Source: Lingula anatina
Taxonomy: Eukaryota; Brachiopoda; Lingulata; Lingulida; Lingulidae
NCBI RefSeq assembly: GCF_001039355.2
Contig: NW_019775426.1
Location: 272,412 to 309,128, forward strand
DNA: 36,717 nt
Direction of reading: 5' to 3'
Shown here: in pieces, positions 10,901-20,318 of the stretch
Layout of the letters: each line of letters opens with the position of its first letter
Position numbering within the stretch: the stretch's first letter is position 1
Notes under the pieces: generated by a model
Told to the model about the DNA's origin: nothing
Seen by the model: only the letters and a program-made list of their open reading frames with translations
The model's database searches: none
Position numbers and translations under genes: made by a program

Positions 10901-13900
10901 GTAGTCCTGGGGAATAGAGTATGCGTACCTAACACTGTCGTCTGTATGTCTGTAGGGCTGATAGTATGGCCGGCCCATGTAGCCGTATATCTCATCTTCG
11001 TAGACTGGGATCAGGTACATGCGTTGTCCACCTCGCCCCTCTGGCATAGCAGACGGTGGGTGCCTGGAGAGTGTCCTGACCCCTTCGCTGCCCTTCTCCA
11101 TCATGGAGGAGTGACGGCTTATTTCGCTACCCTCCCAAGAATAGCGGGTATCGTAGTAGCTCTCAAAAATCTCACCTTTCTTGTGGGGTTTGAAATGGCG
11201 CAGTTCCCGGTAGGCGATGGAACAGGCTTCCACCAGGGCGAAGGCTACATCTGTGTTCCTGCACACAAACGGGTAGCACTCCAGCTGTTTGTCAGCTGGC
11301 GTGATTCTCTTCATGATTAGAGCAAACAGTGGTGGGTGGCCATTGTCTGCTTTCGCCAGGGGGCTGTCAAGGTTGGCGAAGATGGGGTGGTCGGCCCCAT
11401 CCCCCTGATACCTGTTATTGACATATTTGAGAGCAGCGCACAGGTGGAGGTTAGCCATGGGAAGCCATTCCACCTTAGCAGGGTTCTCCTCGTAGCTGAT
11501 ACGAATGGCGTCGCGGTAAATCAACAGCCTGGCATCATCATCGACGGAGTCCTGCCTGCGCTGGGGACCGTAGCAAGACAAAAGTGGCTTCTGGATCATG
11601 TTGAGCTCCTCGGGGCCGATTGAGCCACCTTTTGGAGGATCGTTGACCTTGACCTTGCCCAAAAATCGTACCCTGCAGCGGGCCAGTGGGTAGAACCTCA
11701 ACGCATTCTTAGAGCTCATGATCAAAATGTGGTGAAAGTTACCTGTAGTTCTCTGTTAATGTTCCCAGGAATGTTTGTGCCTATTAAGTGCAGCCAATAC
11801 TCCAAAGGTATTAGAAATGCACAGTGTGTTGTAATGTGATCAGGTAGCACTGACTGGGTTTTTAATGTTACTTTGCCAGGGGAAAAAAATCAATACCTGT
11901 AATTTTTCTGTGTAGAGTTATATGAGGACGAAGCTTGGGTCTCTCCTTTCTTTTTCCTCTCCTATGACAGTTTCTCTAAGTCATTCACTGAAGAGAAAAT
12001 TGATGTCTTGATCAATCTGAAACTGAGTTTTTTTTTCACAGGATCCCTTGTAACCAGGCTTTATGATATCCCAAGGCTCTCTCAGTAAGCCTGCTCCTGG
12101 TCATGTACTTTATGTTGAAGAAACGTCAAGGATTACCAGCCACTGAGTCCTTGACAAACACGGCCTCCACTGAAAACCCCACCCTTGTCACCAGTATCCG
12201 CCTGTTGAGTTGAACCGGGCGGGTGTGTTTTTCTATGGCAAGAGGACCGGGCCTGGTTAAAAATACTACCTCCTTGTTGGCAATTGTCAAACAAATTATT
12301 CTCCCCACACATTGTGTGTGTACGGGGAGGGATCACAGTAATTGACCTGACCCCACTCGTGTTCACCAGGTGGGGCTTGGGCAGTGTAATCCACTTTGTC
12401 GTACACCTCAAGCTAAGGCGGGGGACCCATGGTAGCTACATTGTGCCCTGAGGCATGGATAGTTGTGATGTTAGTGCTCACTGTCCAGGTACACTGGCCT
12501 TGCAGGTTGGAAATTGTAGCCATTAGAGGTGGGGGGTGCTTTGAACGGGAAGTGTGAAAGTAGAAAGGGGGAAAGGTGCTTAATTATAGTAATTATTAAT
12601 ATTGGTCAGGGATTTTGTTTCCCCTACTTTACTGACCTGGTGTATGTCTTTATTAAGGAGGACAGCCTTCGGGTGGAGAAGACTTTAATACCCTGGTCTC
12701 ACGTCATGCCAGGGATGTCCTGGCAGACTCTGGAGATCCATTTGTCGTGTGACCTGTCATAGAGTGTGTTGTAAAGACAGTTTTGATTTCTCAACTTTTC
12801 TATAATGCTACCCAACACTGTAAATGGGAAGGGGGGGGTGGTTCAGCTTGGTATATTATGATGTACCTCAAGGTTTTGGTGTGTGCTATTTGTTTTGTTA
12901 ATGTAAGTGCCTTAAAGAATGTGTTCCAGTGAATGGGTGCACACATTTGCTACATTCACTTTTACACAAAGGAGCTTGGCTATGATGTAACCAGTGGATT
13001 CAGCCAGGATTTATGTCTCTCTTTCTGTTATGTGAAATATTACGGTTCATATCACAATGGGGTCTTTTTTTTTTCTTTTGATGTCAGTTCTTCAGGCTCT
13101 GGCAAGCATATAGAATTTTCGGTTGTGGATAATATATTTGGCTAGCAGCAATGGATAATGTTTTCATTTTCAACTTTTAAAAGTTAATTTTACTCCTGTG
13201 CCATTAAGAAAAGATTTGAGCTCAGTCTTTTTTTTCTAATTGCCTTGAAAAAAAAAGGTGTGCTAAAGTTGAGGCTTTATCGGGTCTATGACGTCAGATA
13301 CTAACGTATCCTGTTTTGAGTTATGCAGTTGCCCATTGTACATGCACAATTAAGCTCTACCTGTGTCTATTGATCGAGTCACTATTTCAATATTGATCAT
13401 AACTTTGTGCGTTACACTAAAGGTTTTCATTCTGGCTCTCTCTTGCATGGCTACATTAGCATAATGGTCAGTTTTTATGTCGCCCCAGACTAGTTTTTTT
13501 TTTCTTTTCGTGGTTTCATTTTAGGCGTATCTGTTGACACCTGTGGATGTCTTGTTTATGGTAATTGTTTCCTTAATTTGATTCCCAATTTTCCAGCTTC
13601 GTGTCCCAAATCAGTTTTATGTTAGTAATTCCTAGAAAGGAAGAATTGAAAGTTAAGAAAATTATTATTATTATTATTGTTATTGTATTCAGCAGTTATA
13701 TTTTTGAATTATGGGTAGCTCAAATAAAAAATCTATGAGGAATTTGAGATTTTTTGATAGATGGGTTTGAATTGGTGAGAAATTACAGGAACAGTAGACC
13801 CTGGGGTCCGGATGCTAAACTTTTTTTTTTGTTTGTTTGTTTTTTTTCATGGATAGGATTTTCCCATTTTTTGCACTGGCAATGTTTTTTTTTCTTGTGA

Positions 13901-14340
13901 TTCAGTTATAAATGAAATCAAAGCTATGAAAATAATTAAATTTTTATTAATAAGTTTTTCATGCTTACAGCTTTAATGTATGAGAAGAAAACTTGTGAAG
14001 TAACAAATTATTGTGAAAAGGGGGCAAGGAAGTTGATTTGTTCTATGTTCTATATCCTTTCTTTCTCTTAAAGATATTCAACATTGTAAAATGTCTTTTT
14101 GCTGTTTGTGTTAGATTCAAGGATCCCCTATGCTTGAGCAGATTTATGGGATACCATTTTTCATGAGCATTATTATTACTATATTTTTCAAAAAGCTCCA
14201 CATCAAGAGAACAAGTCTTGGATCTATCTGATATTGTATTGTGTTCCCAGTATGTGGCTATCATTTGCAGGCTTCCTTTGTCTGAGTCATTGTTGGTACC
14301 TCTGAAAGAAAGTCCTCAAGCACACAATATCTTGTATGCT

Positions 14341-14387
<47 letters not shown>

Positions 14388-17300
14388 TCCTGTGTGTGTA
14401 GATATATCAAACTTCCTAGCTAACTGTAATGGAAGCACAGGGGCCACTGAAAAGGAAAATAAAACTTAAAAACAGCTAGTTGTTCTAAATTTTCAGACCC
14501 AATTAGTCTACTTACAACCAAGAAATATCAGTGATAGTTCACTAAAATGAAATCTTTTGATGATTTATAACAAGGAAAAATAAGGCACTGTTTTATACCA
14601 ATACTTACTTAATCCTTCTTAAGGCAAAATAAAGCCTTTATTTAATGATGCATTGTAATAAGGGGCTCATAACTCAATGTCAGAAACATTTAAACCAAAA
14701 TGAAGGCATGGGATTGAGTGCAATCAGCTTGAATGACACACGTCTCGTTTATAAAGTACTGGCGTAATCACCAGCTTTTCTGTATTTTACTCAACACGAG
14801 GAGAAGGGGTATCATTCAGTTAAGCTGACTGCACTCAGCAAGAGTCCCCCACACAGTTGGATTGATCTACTTTGACCGATGATGTCTCTGGGAATGTGGC
14901 CTTAATGTATAAGGAGTGTATATAGATTAGCCGATCATGTCCAAGCTTGTCAGCACTAGGTGTAATTTTGACATCAGTTTGATCCCAGGACAGGAATGGA
15001 AGCAAAACATGAGCCATATTAATTTTGATGAATGGTATTAAGATAAAGGTTCATTTATGAAGGTAAATTTGTTCAGTCACTCTATAATCAAGCTTGATTT
15101 TGTATATTTTATTATTATTATTATTATTATTTTATCTCCAGGTTTGTGAACCATGTAGCCTTCCATCCCAGTGGGACATGTATAGCAGCAGCCGGGACAG
15201 ACTCCACAGTCAAAGTATGGGACATCAGGATGAACAAACTGCTGCAACATTACACTGGTCAGTAAATGATTCTCTCTCTCTCTCTCTCTCTCTTTGTTTT
15301 TGTGTGTGGAGGTGTCAGATGAAAACAAAATGCTTTCTTGAATCAGTGTTTTATGGCATTGATTTCACTTCAGAAGCATTTTTTTTATGGATTTTGAAAA
15401 TAATTTTATTTATTTTTTATTTATTTACATATTTATTTCACGTTAGATAATTATTTCTTTATGTACTGTAATCGTCTACTATGTATATTGCATTTTAGTA
15501 TTTTAGGAGGTGGATGTGTTTTGCATTTTCAGACTTTATCCAATAAATAAAACCCATAATCAATCGTATCATATATTCACTACAGCTCACACAGCACCTG
15601 TGAACAGCTTGTCATTTCACGCCAGCGGCAACTATCTCATCACTGCCTCCGATGATTCTACTCTCAAAATACTGGACCTGCTAGAAGGAAGGCTCTTCTA
15701 TACTCTTCATGGACATCAGGTAATCACAGAATTGAGTGTGCCGCGATGACCATTGGCCCCCATGAAGCCAAAGTACCAAATACAGTTGAAGATTAGCCTC
15801 TGTCAAACACTGAATTTGTTACATTACTGGCCGCGGTATCTGCTTAGAGTTAGTTGTTTGTTATACCATAGTGTTATAAATGGCTAGCAGGTAGAAAATT
15901 AAAAAAAGAAATTGGCACAGTGGTTTTGTATTGAAATCAAATATATGTGTCACATTTGGGCTACTTCTCTCAGGGTGTGCTTGGACTACTTAACATAGAC
16001 TTCCTTGTGAAAACCCCATTTGTACTGAGTAAGTTTGACAGGCTGGTGCCGTGGATTGAGATGTGCAGAGTTTACTTATTTACCTTTAACATCCTTGTTT
16101 TGTATTAGTTTAGCAGTGATTTATTATCCTTCCCTATGACTTAAAATTACATCTCAGTTTTCATCTTTAGATTAGTAAAATGGTTGTTGTAAAATGATTT
16201 CCCCCCCCCCCCAAAAAAAAATTTTTGTTTTCCATTTAGTGCCTTTGATTTTATCTTATTTACAAAGCCATCTGAATGTCTAAATCACATGGGAAAGTAA
16301 GTGTAGATATGTATCAGAATATGTGTTTTTATAATACAATTCTTTCAATTAAAAATATTTTCAGATTGACATGACTATTTTAAGTCTACTACCGTACAGT
16401 GTTTCAATCTCATTCTGTTCCCTTCCCCAGGGCCCTGCCACTGCTGTCAAGTTTTCACGCTCCGGCGAGTACTTCGCCTCTGGTGGCTCAGACGAGCAGG
16501 TGCTCGTGTGGAAGACCAATTTCGACCAGGTGGACTACAACGAGGTGCTACAGTCACACCGGCGGAGAGAGTTTGTGGATCCTCCTCCCCATGTGCACGA
16601 CATCCCTCCGCGGTCTCCTCATAGATCTCCAGCCAGGCCAGCTGCACCAAAGGTATCCAGGACTCCGCCACATATCACTGGGTTCCCCTGCAAAAATTTG
16701 TCTCATTAATGCTCGCTAACGGTTCTCAATCTGTCCTAGACCATAATGTGTTTCTCTTTTAATGAAAAATGTTCTTAATCTGTTGTAGGACATTCTGAAG
16801 GACTTCCCAAAAACAGTTCCAAATGTTCTAGAATAGATTAAGAACCGTAAGTGAATGTTAAATGAGACAAATTTTCACAGGGATTATTAGCTTGGACGCT
16901 GTATTTAGGCCTGCGTATAATAAGGGTGCAATAAGAACAATTTGCAACACTGACTAATAGATCCTCAGTTCAGATATGCTATCCATCATTTGTAACAACA
17001 TCATCTTAGGACCCTTTCAGAACAAGTTGATCCACTGGCTAATACAGGGCTTGACATTAAGGGTGGCCCACTGGCCCAAAAAGCAAGTATGCCATGTGTC
17101 AAATCATCCTGCACTATTTACCGATATCTCGGACCAGTATCAAAAAAAGTTAGTGTCAAGCCCTGTAACAGATCTGTGGATCCAATGTGACCCACCCACT
17201 TAAAAGGTATGCCACCCGATCCCCTAATGGACTCCCTGCAGGGGCAGAGCAATAAAATCTCAGATCGAAGTTTATAAATGTGATTGCAATTGAGTACATG

Positions 17301-18582
17301 TGCATTTGGGTTATGAAAAAGAAGAGAGCGTAGTTTTGCTGTTATATCAGTACACAGCAGTTTTTCTTTCTCTATTCAGTTAGATGCCCGCGCAGGTTTA
17401 CGCAATATGTCAGACATACCGCCAGGTGTCACTGATGTTGGTCCTGCCCTGTTCTCTCAACCACGGGTAATAAAAATATTCCTCCTCTTCCATCTTATAA
17501 TATTAGCTAGAAAAGAAGTTTATAGTCAACAACATTTTTTAATCGAAGTCATGCCTGAATTTGAGCATCTAACTAACAGAGACACCTAGATGACAAATTG
17601 TGTTTTGCTGCCATCTATCTTAACTTTTTTTCCTCGTTTAAGATAAAATGCTTTCTTTTTTATATACATGTATCTAAAAAGCCAATAAAAGACTTATTTA
17701 TATCATGTAACTTCATGGTTGTATTTACGTGACAGTACATCTGAAGACACGAGTTATCCTCTCCTTTCAGAATACGTCGCATGATGCAACGGTGGGCCTT
17801 GGAGACTTGGAGATGACGTCAACAGACAGAGCCATGCGGGGCGACACGTCTTCGTATCCCTCTGGTACTCAGCCACTTGAAGCCCAGTCTTTACCACCTC
17901 AGCTCAGTAGCACACTAGAACATATTGTAGGACAGCTTGATATCATAACACAGGTAGGTTTTTCAATTTTATTTTTATATTTTCTTTTTTAACAAAGGCT
18001 TTTCTGGTCATGTTCAGGTGGAACTAAGACCCCATTCTCAGATTATAGGCTGGTAAAACTATTGCTACTGTAGCTAAAATGCCGGGAAAAAGACTCTTAT
18101 GGACAAATTTGATGTTAAACATTTAGATGTTTTGAAAATAATATTTGCTATCAGACATAGCTCTATTCCCAACATATAGGTTTAATATTTCTGAAGTTGT
18201 CGATTGATTAACTAAGCCAAAGTCTGATTTTTGGCATTATATGATATTGTCCATACATTGGCAATGCAAGCAAAGTTAAGGCTTTTGTTTAAGTGCATAG
18301 TCTACAGCTTGCATTTCAGTTTGAAAAGAAGTTTTTGTTGGAAGTCTCACAAAAGAACTGAATGACTGAAATATTGTATTTAGAAATAAAGACAACTGTT
18401 TGCTGTTATTTACATGTAAATTGCTATTATGGACGAATAATTATTCTTTTTTATTCTTTTTTTTTTCTTTCATGTAGACTGTGTCCATTTTGGAACAACG
18501 ACTGACAATGACGGAGAACAAACTCCGTGAAGTGATAGACAATCAGCAGAAGATCACGCTTCAAGTCAGACCTAACGACTAA
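2231..18582 (+). CDS. POC1: POC1 centriolar WD40 protein, complete, 13 coding exons
   Basis: POC1 is a core centriole and basal-body protein needed for centriole stability and ciliogenesis. Coding exons are 2231-2245, 2609-2693, 2903-2982, 3298-3389, 3881-3989, 4429-4499, 5144-5251, 15142-15257, 15586-15719, 16431-16652, 17380-17466, 17771-17953 and 18478-18582. They sum to 1407 nt, or 468 residues plus TAA. All introns are GT-AG and all phases agree. Seven WD40 blades cover roughly residues 14-305, with family signatures [24 protein letters not shown] and [14 protein letters not shown] proline- and arginine-rich linker follows (about 306-410). The C-terminal POC1 motif [15 protein letters not shown] (420-434) continues into a coiled coil ending at residue 468. 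Length matches vertebrate POC1A/B (about 400-480). Intron 7 is 9.9 kb and hosts an antisense gene. The sequence does not separate POC1A from POC1B, and invertebrates usually have one copy. Confidence 0.96.
2609..2693 (+). CDS. POC1: POC1 exon 2
   Basis: The acceptor is TTTTCTTCAG. The exon encodes [20 protein letters not shown] and the start of blade 1, ending after MKQL plus one base. The donor is GTCAGT. Confidence 0.92.
2903..2982 (+). CDS. POC1: POC1 exon 3
   Basis: It encodes [20 protein letters not shown] and then YRFVGHK, the end of blade 1 and the start of blade 2. The acceptor is CCTTCCAG and the donor is GTAGGT, phase 0. This is the most conserved POC1 signature in the window. Confidence 0.95.
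3298..3389 (+). CDS. POC1: POC1 exon 4
   Basis: The acceptor is GTGTTCCAG. It encodes [20 protein letters not shown] and then [10 protein letters not shown], which is blade 2. The exon ends within the Val codon of PSVKGES, before a GTAAGT donor. Confidence 0.94.
3881..3989 (+). CDS. POC1: POC1 exon 5
   Basis: It encodes [20 protein letters not shown] and then [16 protein letters not shown], which is blade 3. The donor is [22 protein letters not shown] is near-identical across animal POC1 proteins. Confidence 0.95.
4004..4109. mobile_element. Small foldback element (MITE-like) in POC1 intron 5
   Basis: A perfect 14-bp inverted repeat, GGGTAGCGCTAGCA, lies at 4004-4017 and, as its reverse complement, at 4096-4109. 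The interior also contains short inverted words (atttagccaaat, atttggctaa). It begins 15 bp after the exon 5 donor. No target duplication is clear and it has no coding capacity. Confidence 0.65.
4429..4499 (+). CDS. POC1: POC1 exon 6
   Basis: It encodes [20 protein letters not shown] and then RCA plus two bases, the end of blade 3 and start of blade 4. The acceptor is TTTTCCAG and the donor is GTAATT. Confidence 0.93.
4500..5143 (+). other. POC1 intron 6
   Basis: This 644-bp intron is AT-rich. Two short chance open frames (4560-4751 and 4748-4945) resemble nothing I know and are interrupted in all other frames. I see no repeat or regulatory feature. Confidence 0.7.
5144..5251 (+). CDS. POC1: POC1 exon 7
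   Basis: It encodes [20 protein letters not shown] and then [17 protein letters not shown], which is blade 4. The donor is GTGAGT after two bases of a Gly codon. The matching acceptor is at 15141, making intron 7 9890 bp long. Confidence 0.94.
5252..10438. other. POC1 intron 7, left part: no conserved exon found
   Basis: This is 5.2 kb of AT-rich intron between exon 7 and the antisense PTB gene. It holds an AT microsatellite, homopolymer runs and a pyrimidine-rich stretch (about 5760-6000). I read both strands for spliced coding blocks and found none. Its right part probably contains the 3' UTR of the minus-strand PTB gene. AATAAA on the minus strand (tttatt on plus) occurs for example at 9795-9800 and 8690-8695, but nothing shows which, if any, is used. 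Confidence 0.6.
7902..7949. repeat. (AT)n microsatellite
   Basis: About 24 uninterrupted AT dinucleotides lie in POC1 intron 7, followed by a short ttgatattgatat transition. The 107-residue open frame across it is an artefact of the repeat. Confidence 0.95.
10439..11719 (-). CDS. PTB/PID-domain adaptor-like protein, intronless, nested in POC1 intron 7
   Basis: A single open frame of 426 residues runs from ATG at 11719 to TAA at 10441-10439, antisense to POC1. Residues about 8-173 read as a phosphotyrosine-binding (PTB/PID) fold. The first strand is [13 protein letters not shown], the middle has [17 protein letters not shown], and the closing strand and long helix are [20 protein letters not shown] then IAYREL. 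These fit the usual PTB pattern, but I do not recognise an orthologue. The tail (174-426) is low-complexity and Tyr/Pro-rich, with [24 protein letters not shown] and GAYSTVD, which are possible SH3 and SH2 ligands. No signal peptide or membrane segment is visible. The frame extends two codons upstream only through a TTG, so ATG at 11719 is preferred. Its GC content is visibly above the surrounding intron. Lack of introns suggests a retrogene, though an upstream non-coding exon is possible. The adaptor role is inference. Confidence 0.85.
   Translation of the reverse strand: MSSKNALRFYPLARCRVRFLGKVKVNDPPKGGSIGPEELNMIQKPLLSCYGPQRRQDSVDDDARLLIYRDAIRISYEENPAKVEWLPMANLHLCAALKYVNNRYQGDGADHPIFANLDSPLAKADNGHPPLFALIMKRITPADKQLECYPFVCRNTDVAFALVEACSIAYRELRHFKPHKKGEIFESYYDTRYSWEGSEISRHSSMMEKGSEGVRTLSRHPPSAMPEGRGGQRMYLIPVYEDEIYGYMGRPYYQPYRHTDDSVRYAYSIPQDYHRQRSPVPEGHYWIDGRPVYFEEYPTEIRPDSFHPHRDRKSTKESGTSPEDLYATVEKKNKRVQTPPPPPSTNGTDTTSAEVHQDIPDAPVVVPPSPPRTPPGVAFRTNIPSSPNSDPEMRTSFFSSSDGAYSTVDISAGEMKETQDQPVVHD
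14344..14386. repeat. 43-bp poly-T tract
   Basis: An uninterrupted T run lies in POC1 intron 7. It could be the poly-A tail of a retroposed sequence on the minus strand, but I recognise no retroelement body beside it. Confidence 0.9.
15109..15133. repeat. (ATT)n microsatellite at the exon 8 acceptor
   Basis: About eight ATT/TTA units end within ten bases of the exon 8 AG. The tract therefore serves as most of the polypyrimidine-side context of this splice site. Confidence 0.85.
15142..15257 (+). CDS. POC1: POC1 exon 8
   Basis: The acceptor is TTTATCTCCAG. It encodes [20 protein letters not shown] and then [18 protein letters not shown], which is blade 5. The donor is GTCAGT. The first codon is completed as Gly with exon 7, giving EHGGFV as in other POC1 proteins. 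Confidence 0.95.
15270..15293. repeat. (TC)n microsatellite
   Basis: About 12 TC units lie 12 bp inside intron 8, immediately after the donor site of exon 8. Confidence 0.9.
15586..15719 (+). CDS. POC1: POC1 exon 9
   Basis: It encodes [20 protein letters not shown], then [20 protein letters not shown], then LHGHQ, which is blade 6 and the entry to blade 7. The acceptor is TCACTACAG and the donor is GTAATC, phase 0. Confidence 0.96.
15720..16430 (+). other. POC1 intron 9
   Basis: This is a 711-bp AT-rich intron with a short C run then A run (about 16201-16220). I see no other feature in it. Confidence 0.7.
16431..16652 (+). CDS. POC1: POC1 exon 10
   Basis: The acceptor is CCCTTCCCCAG. It encodes [20 protein letters not shown], then [12 protein letters not shown], which is blade 7, and then a linker rich in Pro, Arg and His ending RPAAPK. 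The donor is GTATCC. The WD part is strongly conserved. The linker is lineage-specific. Confidence 0.95.
16686..16882. mobile_element. Foldback MITE in POC1 intron 10
   Basis: The left arm begins CCCTGCAAAAATTTGTCTC (16686) and continues with CTAACGGTTCTCAATCTGT. The right arm, read in reverse complement from 16882, begins CCCTGTGAAAATTTGTCTC and continues with TTACGGTTCTTAATCTATT. The arms are roughly 55-60 bp and imperfect. There is no coding capacity and the target duplication is unclear. It starts 33 bp after the exon 10 donor. Confidence 0.75.
17044..17166. mobile_element. Short inverted-repeat element in POC1 intron 10
   Basis: ACAGGGCTTGACATTAA at 17044-17060 is the near-perfect reverse complement of TTAGTGTCAAGCCCTGT at 17150-17166. 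The outer flanks read TA on both sides of CAGGG...CCCTG, which would fit a 2-bp TA duplication. It is non-coding, and the family is not identified. Confidence 0.6.
17380..17466 (+). CDS. POC1: POC1 exon 11
   Basis: The acceptor is TTTCTCTATTCAG. It encodes [20 protein letters not shown] then GPALFSQPR, part of the variable linker, and keeps frame on both sides. The donor is GTAATA. Support comes from splice signals and phase only, because the linker is not conserved, so it could be alternatively spliced. Confidence 0.75.
17771..17953 (+). CDS. POC1: POC1 exon 12
   Basis: The acceptor is CTCCTTTCAG. It encodes linker, then [20 protein letters not shown] plus Q, the start of the conserved POC1 C-terminal motif. 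The donor is GTAGGT, phase 0. Confidence 0.94.
17954..18477 (+). other. POC1 intron 12
   Basis: This 524-bp AT-rich intron ends in a long T/C tract ahead of a TAG acceptor. I see nothing else in it. Confidence 0.75.
18478..18582 (+). CDS. POC1: POC1 exon 13 (stop codon)
   Basis: It encodes [20 protein letters not shown] then [14 protein letters not shown] and TAA (18580-18582). This is the terminal coiled coil of POC1. Exon 12 ...DIITQ joins to [10 protein letters not shown] exactly as in vertebrate proteins. Confidence 0.95.
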   Translation, partial: TVSILEQRLTMTENKLREVIDNQQKITLQVRPND

Positions 18583-19858
18583 ATTGTTCCAAAAATGAAT
18601 GTGCATGGCGTTTGTTTCAAGTATATATTATTGTATGTCAGCACGGCTGTCCAAGTCAACTGTTTTTTAAATGAGCAAGATCTGCAGCGTTTGTTCAGCT
18701 TCAGTTGCTGACAGGGTGTTTTTTATTTGGATACAAGGAAAAGGTGTGTGTGTATAAATATAGACATCTTGTGTCTGGGAGTAAAATATTAATACCAATG
18801 TAAAAGTCATGAGAAAAAGGGAATGCAAGCATTGTTTTTGCGTATACTTTAAAGAAAGAGAGTAATTTCTCAAAACTCACTGTAAATATGGACTATATAG
18901 ATTGTGTATTTAATATTGTTGTAAATATTGTTGGTAAGCCTAGAGAGTTTGTACATATTTCTTATATATAAGAAAAAAAGTCTGGGAAAATTTTACTTAC
19001 ATGATGCTCTGATAGGATGTGAAATGTTCATTATTTTGGGGATAAATATGAAATGCCTGTTACATTGAGGAGGCAAAGGCAGTCATTTAGTGGTATGGGG
19101 TAAAATAGATTTGGATCACCTATTTTATGTTTTCCTTATTGCTCAGTATTACCACTAACTTTTTTCTTCAATTTCAGGATCTGTATAAAAATCTTTTTGG
19201 GTCAATTTTTGGGTTTTGACTTGCAAAAGTAAGAGTCATTGCCCTTTATCACCGTTTTGAAAACCCTTGCATGAATCTAAATTGTGCTATATATTTTAAC
19301 ATCAAATGTAGAATTTACTTAAATTTTCAGACTTTTTACTGTTTAAATGTCAGTGTGCTAAACATGACATATTTAAACTGTATTATGCTTATCAGTTACA
19401 AAGCTAGTTTTATTTTAGTAAAAAAAAAGATCACATCATCACTCGTAACATAAAATATGTAAATAATGTTAATGTATTTTCTTTAACTAACTAGAATTGG
19501 GGGTCTGTTTGCTCAAATAAAATAGATCCTGCTCTGCTACCTTCTATTAAGATATCTCCATTTTCGTTCAGAATCTCGGAAAACGATACCATATGATCAG
19601 CCAGACAGTAGAAGCCAACCTTGGCACATTTCTGTTCCATTCTTTTAGGTGGTTTTTCTGCTGAGCTGAAGACTGAGTGACATTCAAAACTCTACAGAGC
19701 TTATTTTGTTTTATTTGGGAGAACAGACCTATAGACTGTGATAGAAAAGAAATAAGAATTGCTCTTAAATTGGAATATTCTCTGGAAAATAAAGCAGCGG
19801 GGAAGTTTCAACTATAAATTTGTTGTTATTCACCCAAACTCCGAGGTTTTTTGTCATT
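18583..19858 (+). other. POC1 3' UTR and downstream flank
   Basis: This AT-rich sequence follows the POC1 stop. I see no coding block. The first AATAAA on the plus strand is at 19516-19521 and a second is at 19788-19793. Either would imply a 3' UTR of about 1 kb or more. The transcript end is therefore not fixed from sequence. Confidence 0.5.
19516..19521 (+). terminator. POC1: Possible POC1 polyadenylation signal
   Basis: This is the first canonical AATAAA hexamer after the POC1 stop codon, 934 bp downstream. It is canonical in sequence only. A, T-rich context makes chance hits common, and non-canonical signals nearer the stop cannot be excluded. Confidence 0.3.
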
Positions 19859-20083
19859 CTGGTCAATATGAGAAATTGTTCCAAAACGCCATTTGTTTGA
19901 ATGACCAGGTTATTCAACCCCTAAAAAAGACGTGGCCCCTATCATGCACGCGTGCAGAGAGCCCACGTGTGTATGTGTGTGTACAATCACACGAGTTCTC
20001 ACTGCGGATCAACAAGATCGTGGTGCCAGAAATTTTGCCGTAGCTCAGTTGTTTGATATATAACATTACAGCTTATTGTACTG
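19859..20083. repeat. 225-bp direct repeat, copy 1
   Basis: It starts ctggtcaatatgag and ends gcttattgtactg. It is identical, base for base, to 24430-24654. It is flanked by unrelated sequence here, whereas copy 2 is bounded exactly by transposon ends. The following 20084-20316 is AT-rich with no gene. Confidence 0.95.
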
Positions 20084-20318
20084 ATATCAAGCATGGCTTC
20101 TTAAGCAATCAATTCAATCAATTTATTTTATTAAAGTCTCACCCATAGATACAATTAAAAACAATAAAAATTAAAACAGTCATCAGGCAGTTCTATACAG
20201 AGAACTATGAGAGACTAAAAGAACTAATTACAGTTTAAATACATAAAATTTCTTCTTAATCCTAAGAAAAGGCTACAGGCTTTGGCAGTGCTAAAAATCA
20301 TTTTTGGATCATCAATCA

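Larger units (their letters stand above)
11720..15141. other. POC1 intron 7, right part (upstream of PTB gene)
   Basis: This 3.4-kb stretch must include the promoter and 5' UTR of the minus-strand PTB gene. The part nearest the gene (about 11900-12500) is somewhat GC-richer than the rest. I see no spliced coding exon on either strand and no clear TATA box. The remainder is AT-rich with homopolymers: T runs near 13820 and 14344, and ATT repeats near 13663 and 15109. Confidence 0.5.

Noticed and set aside
10418-11320. 300-codon plus-strand open frame opposite the PTB gene
   Set aside because: It is the antisense shadow of the PTB gene: the minus-strand frame is longer, has a recognisable fold and a low-complexity tail, while this one reads as random composition.
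11720-11725. Extending the PTB gene start two codons upstream
   Set aside because: The added first codon is TTG, not ATG. An animal gene would start at ATG 11719.
12126-12411. Overlapping minus-strand frames of 60 and 92 codons upstream of the PTB gene
   Set aside because: No recognisable domain and no splice-compatible link to the PTB frame; GC-richer promoter-like DNA gives long chance frames.
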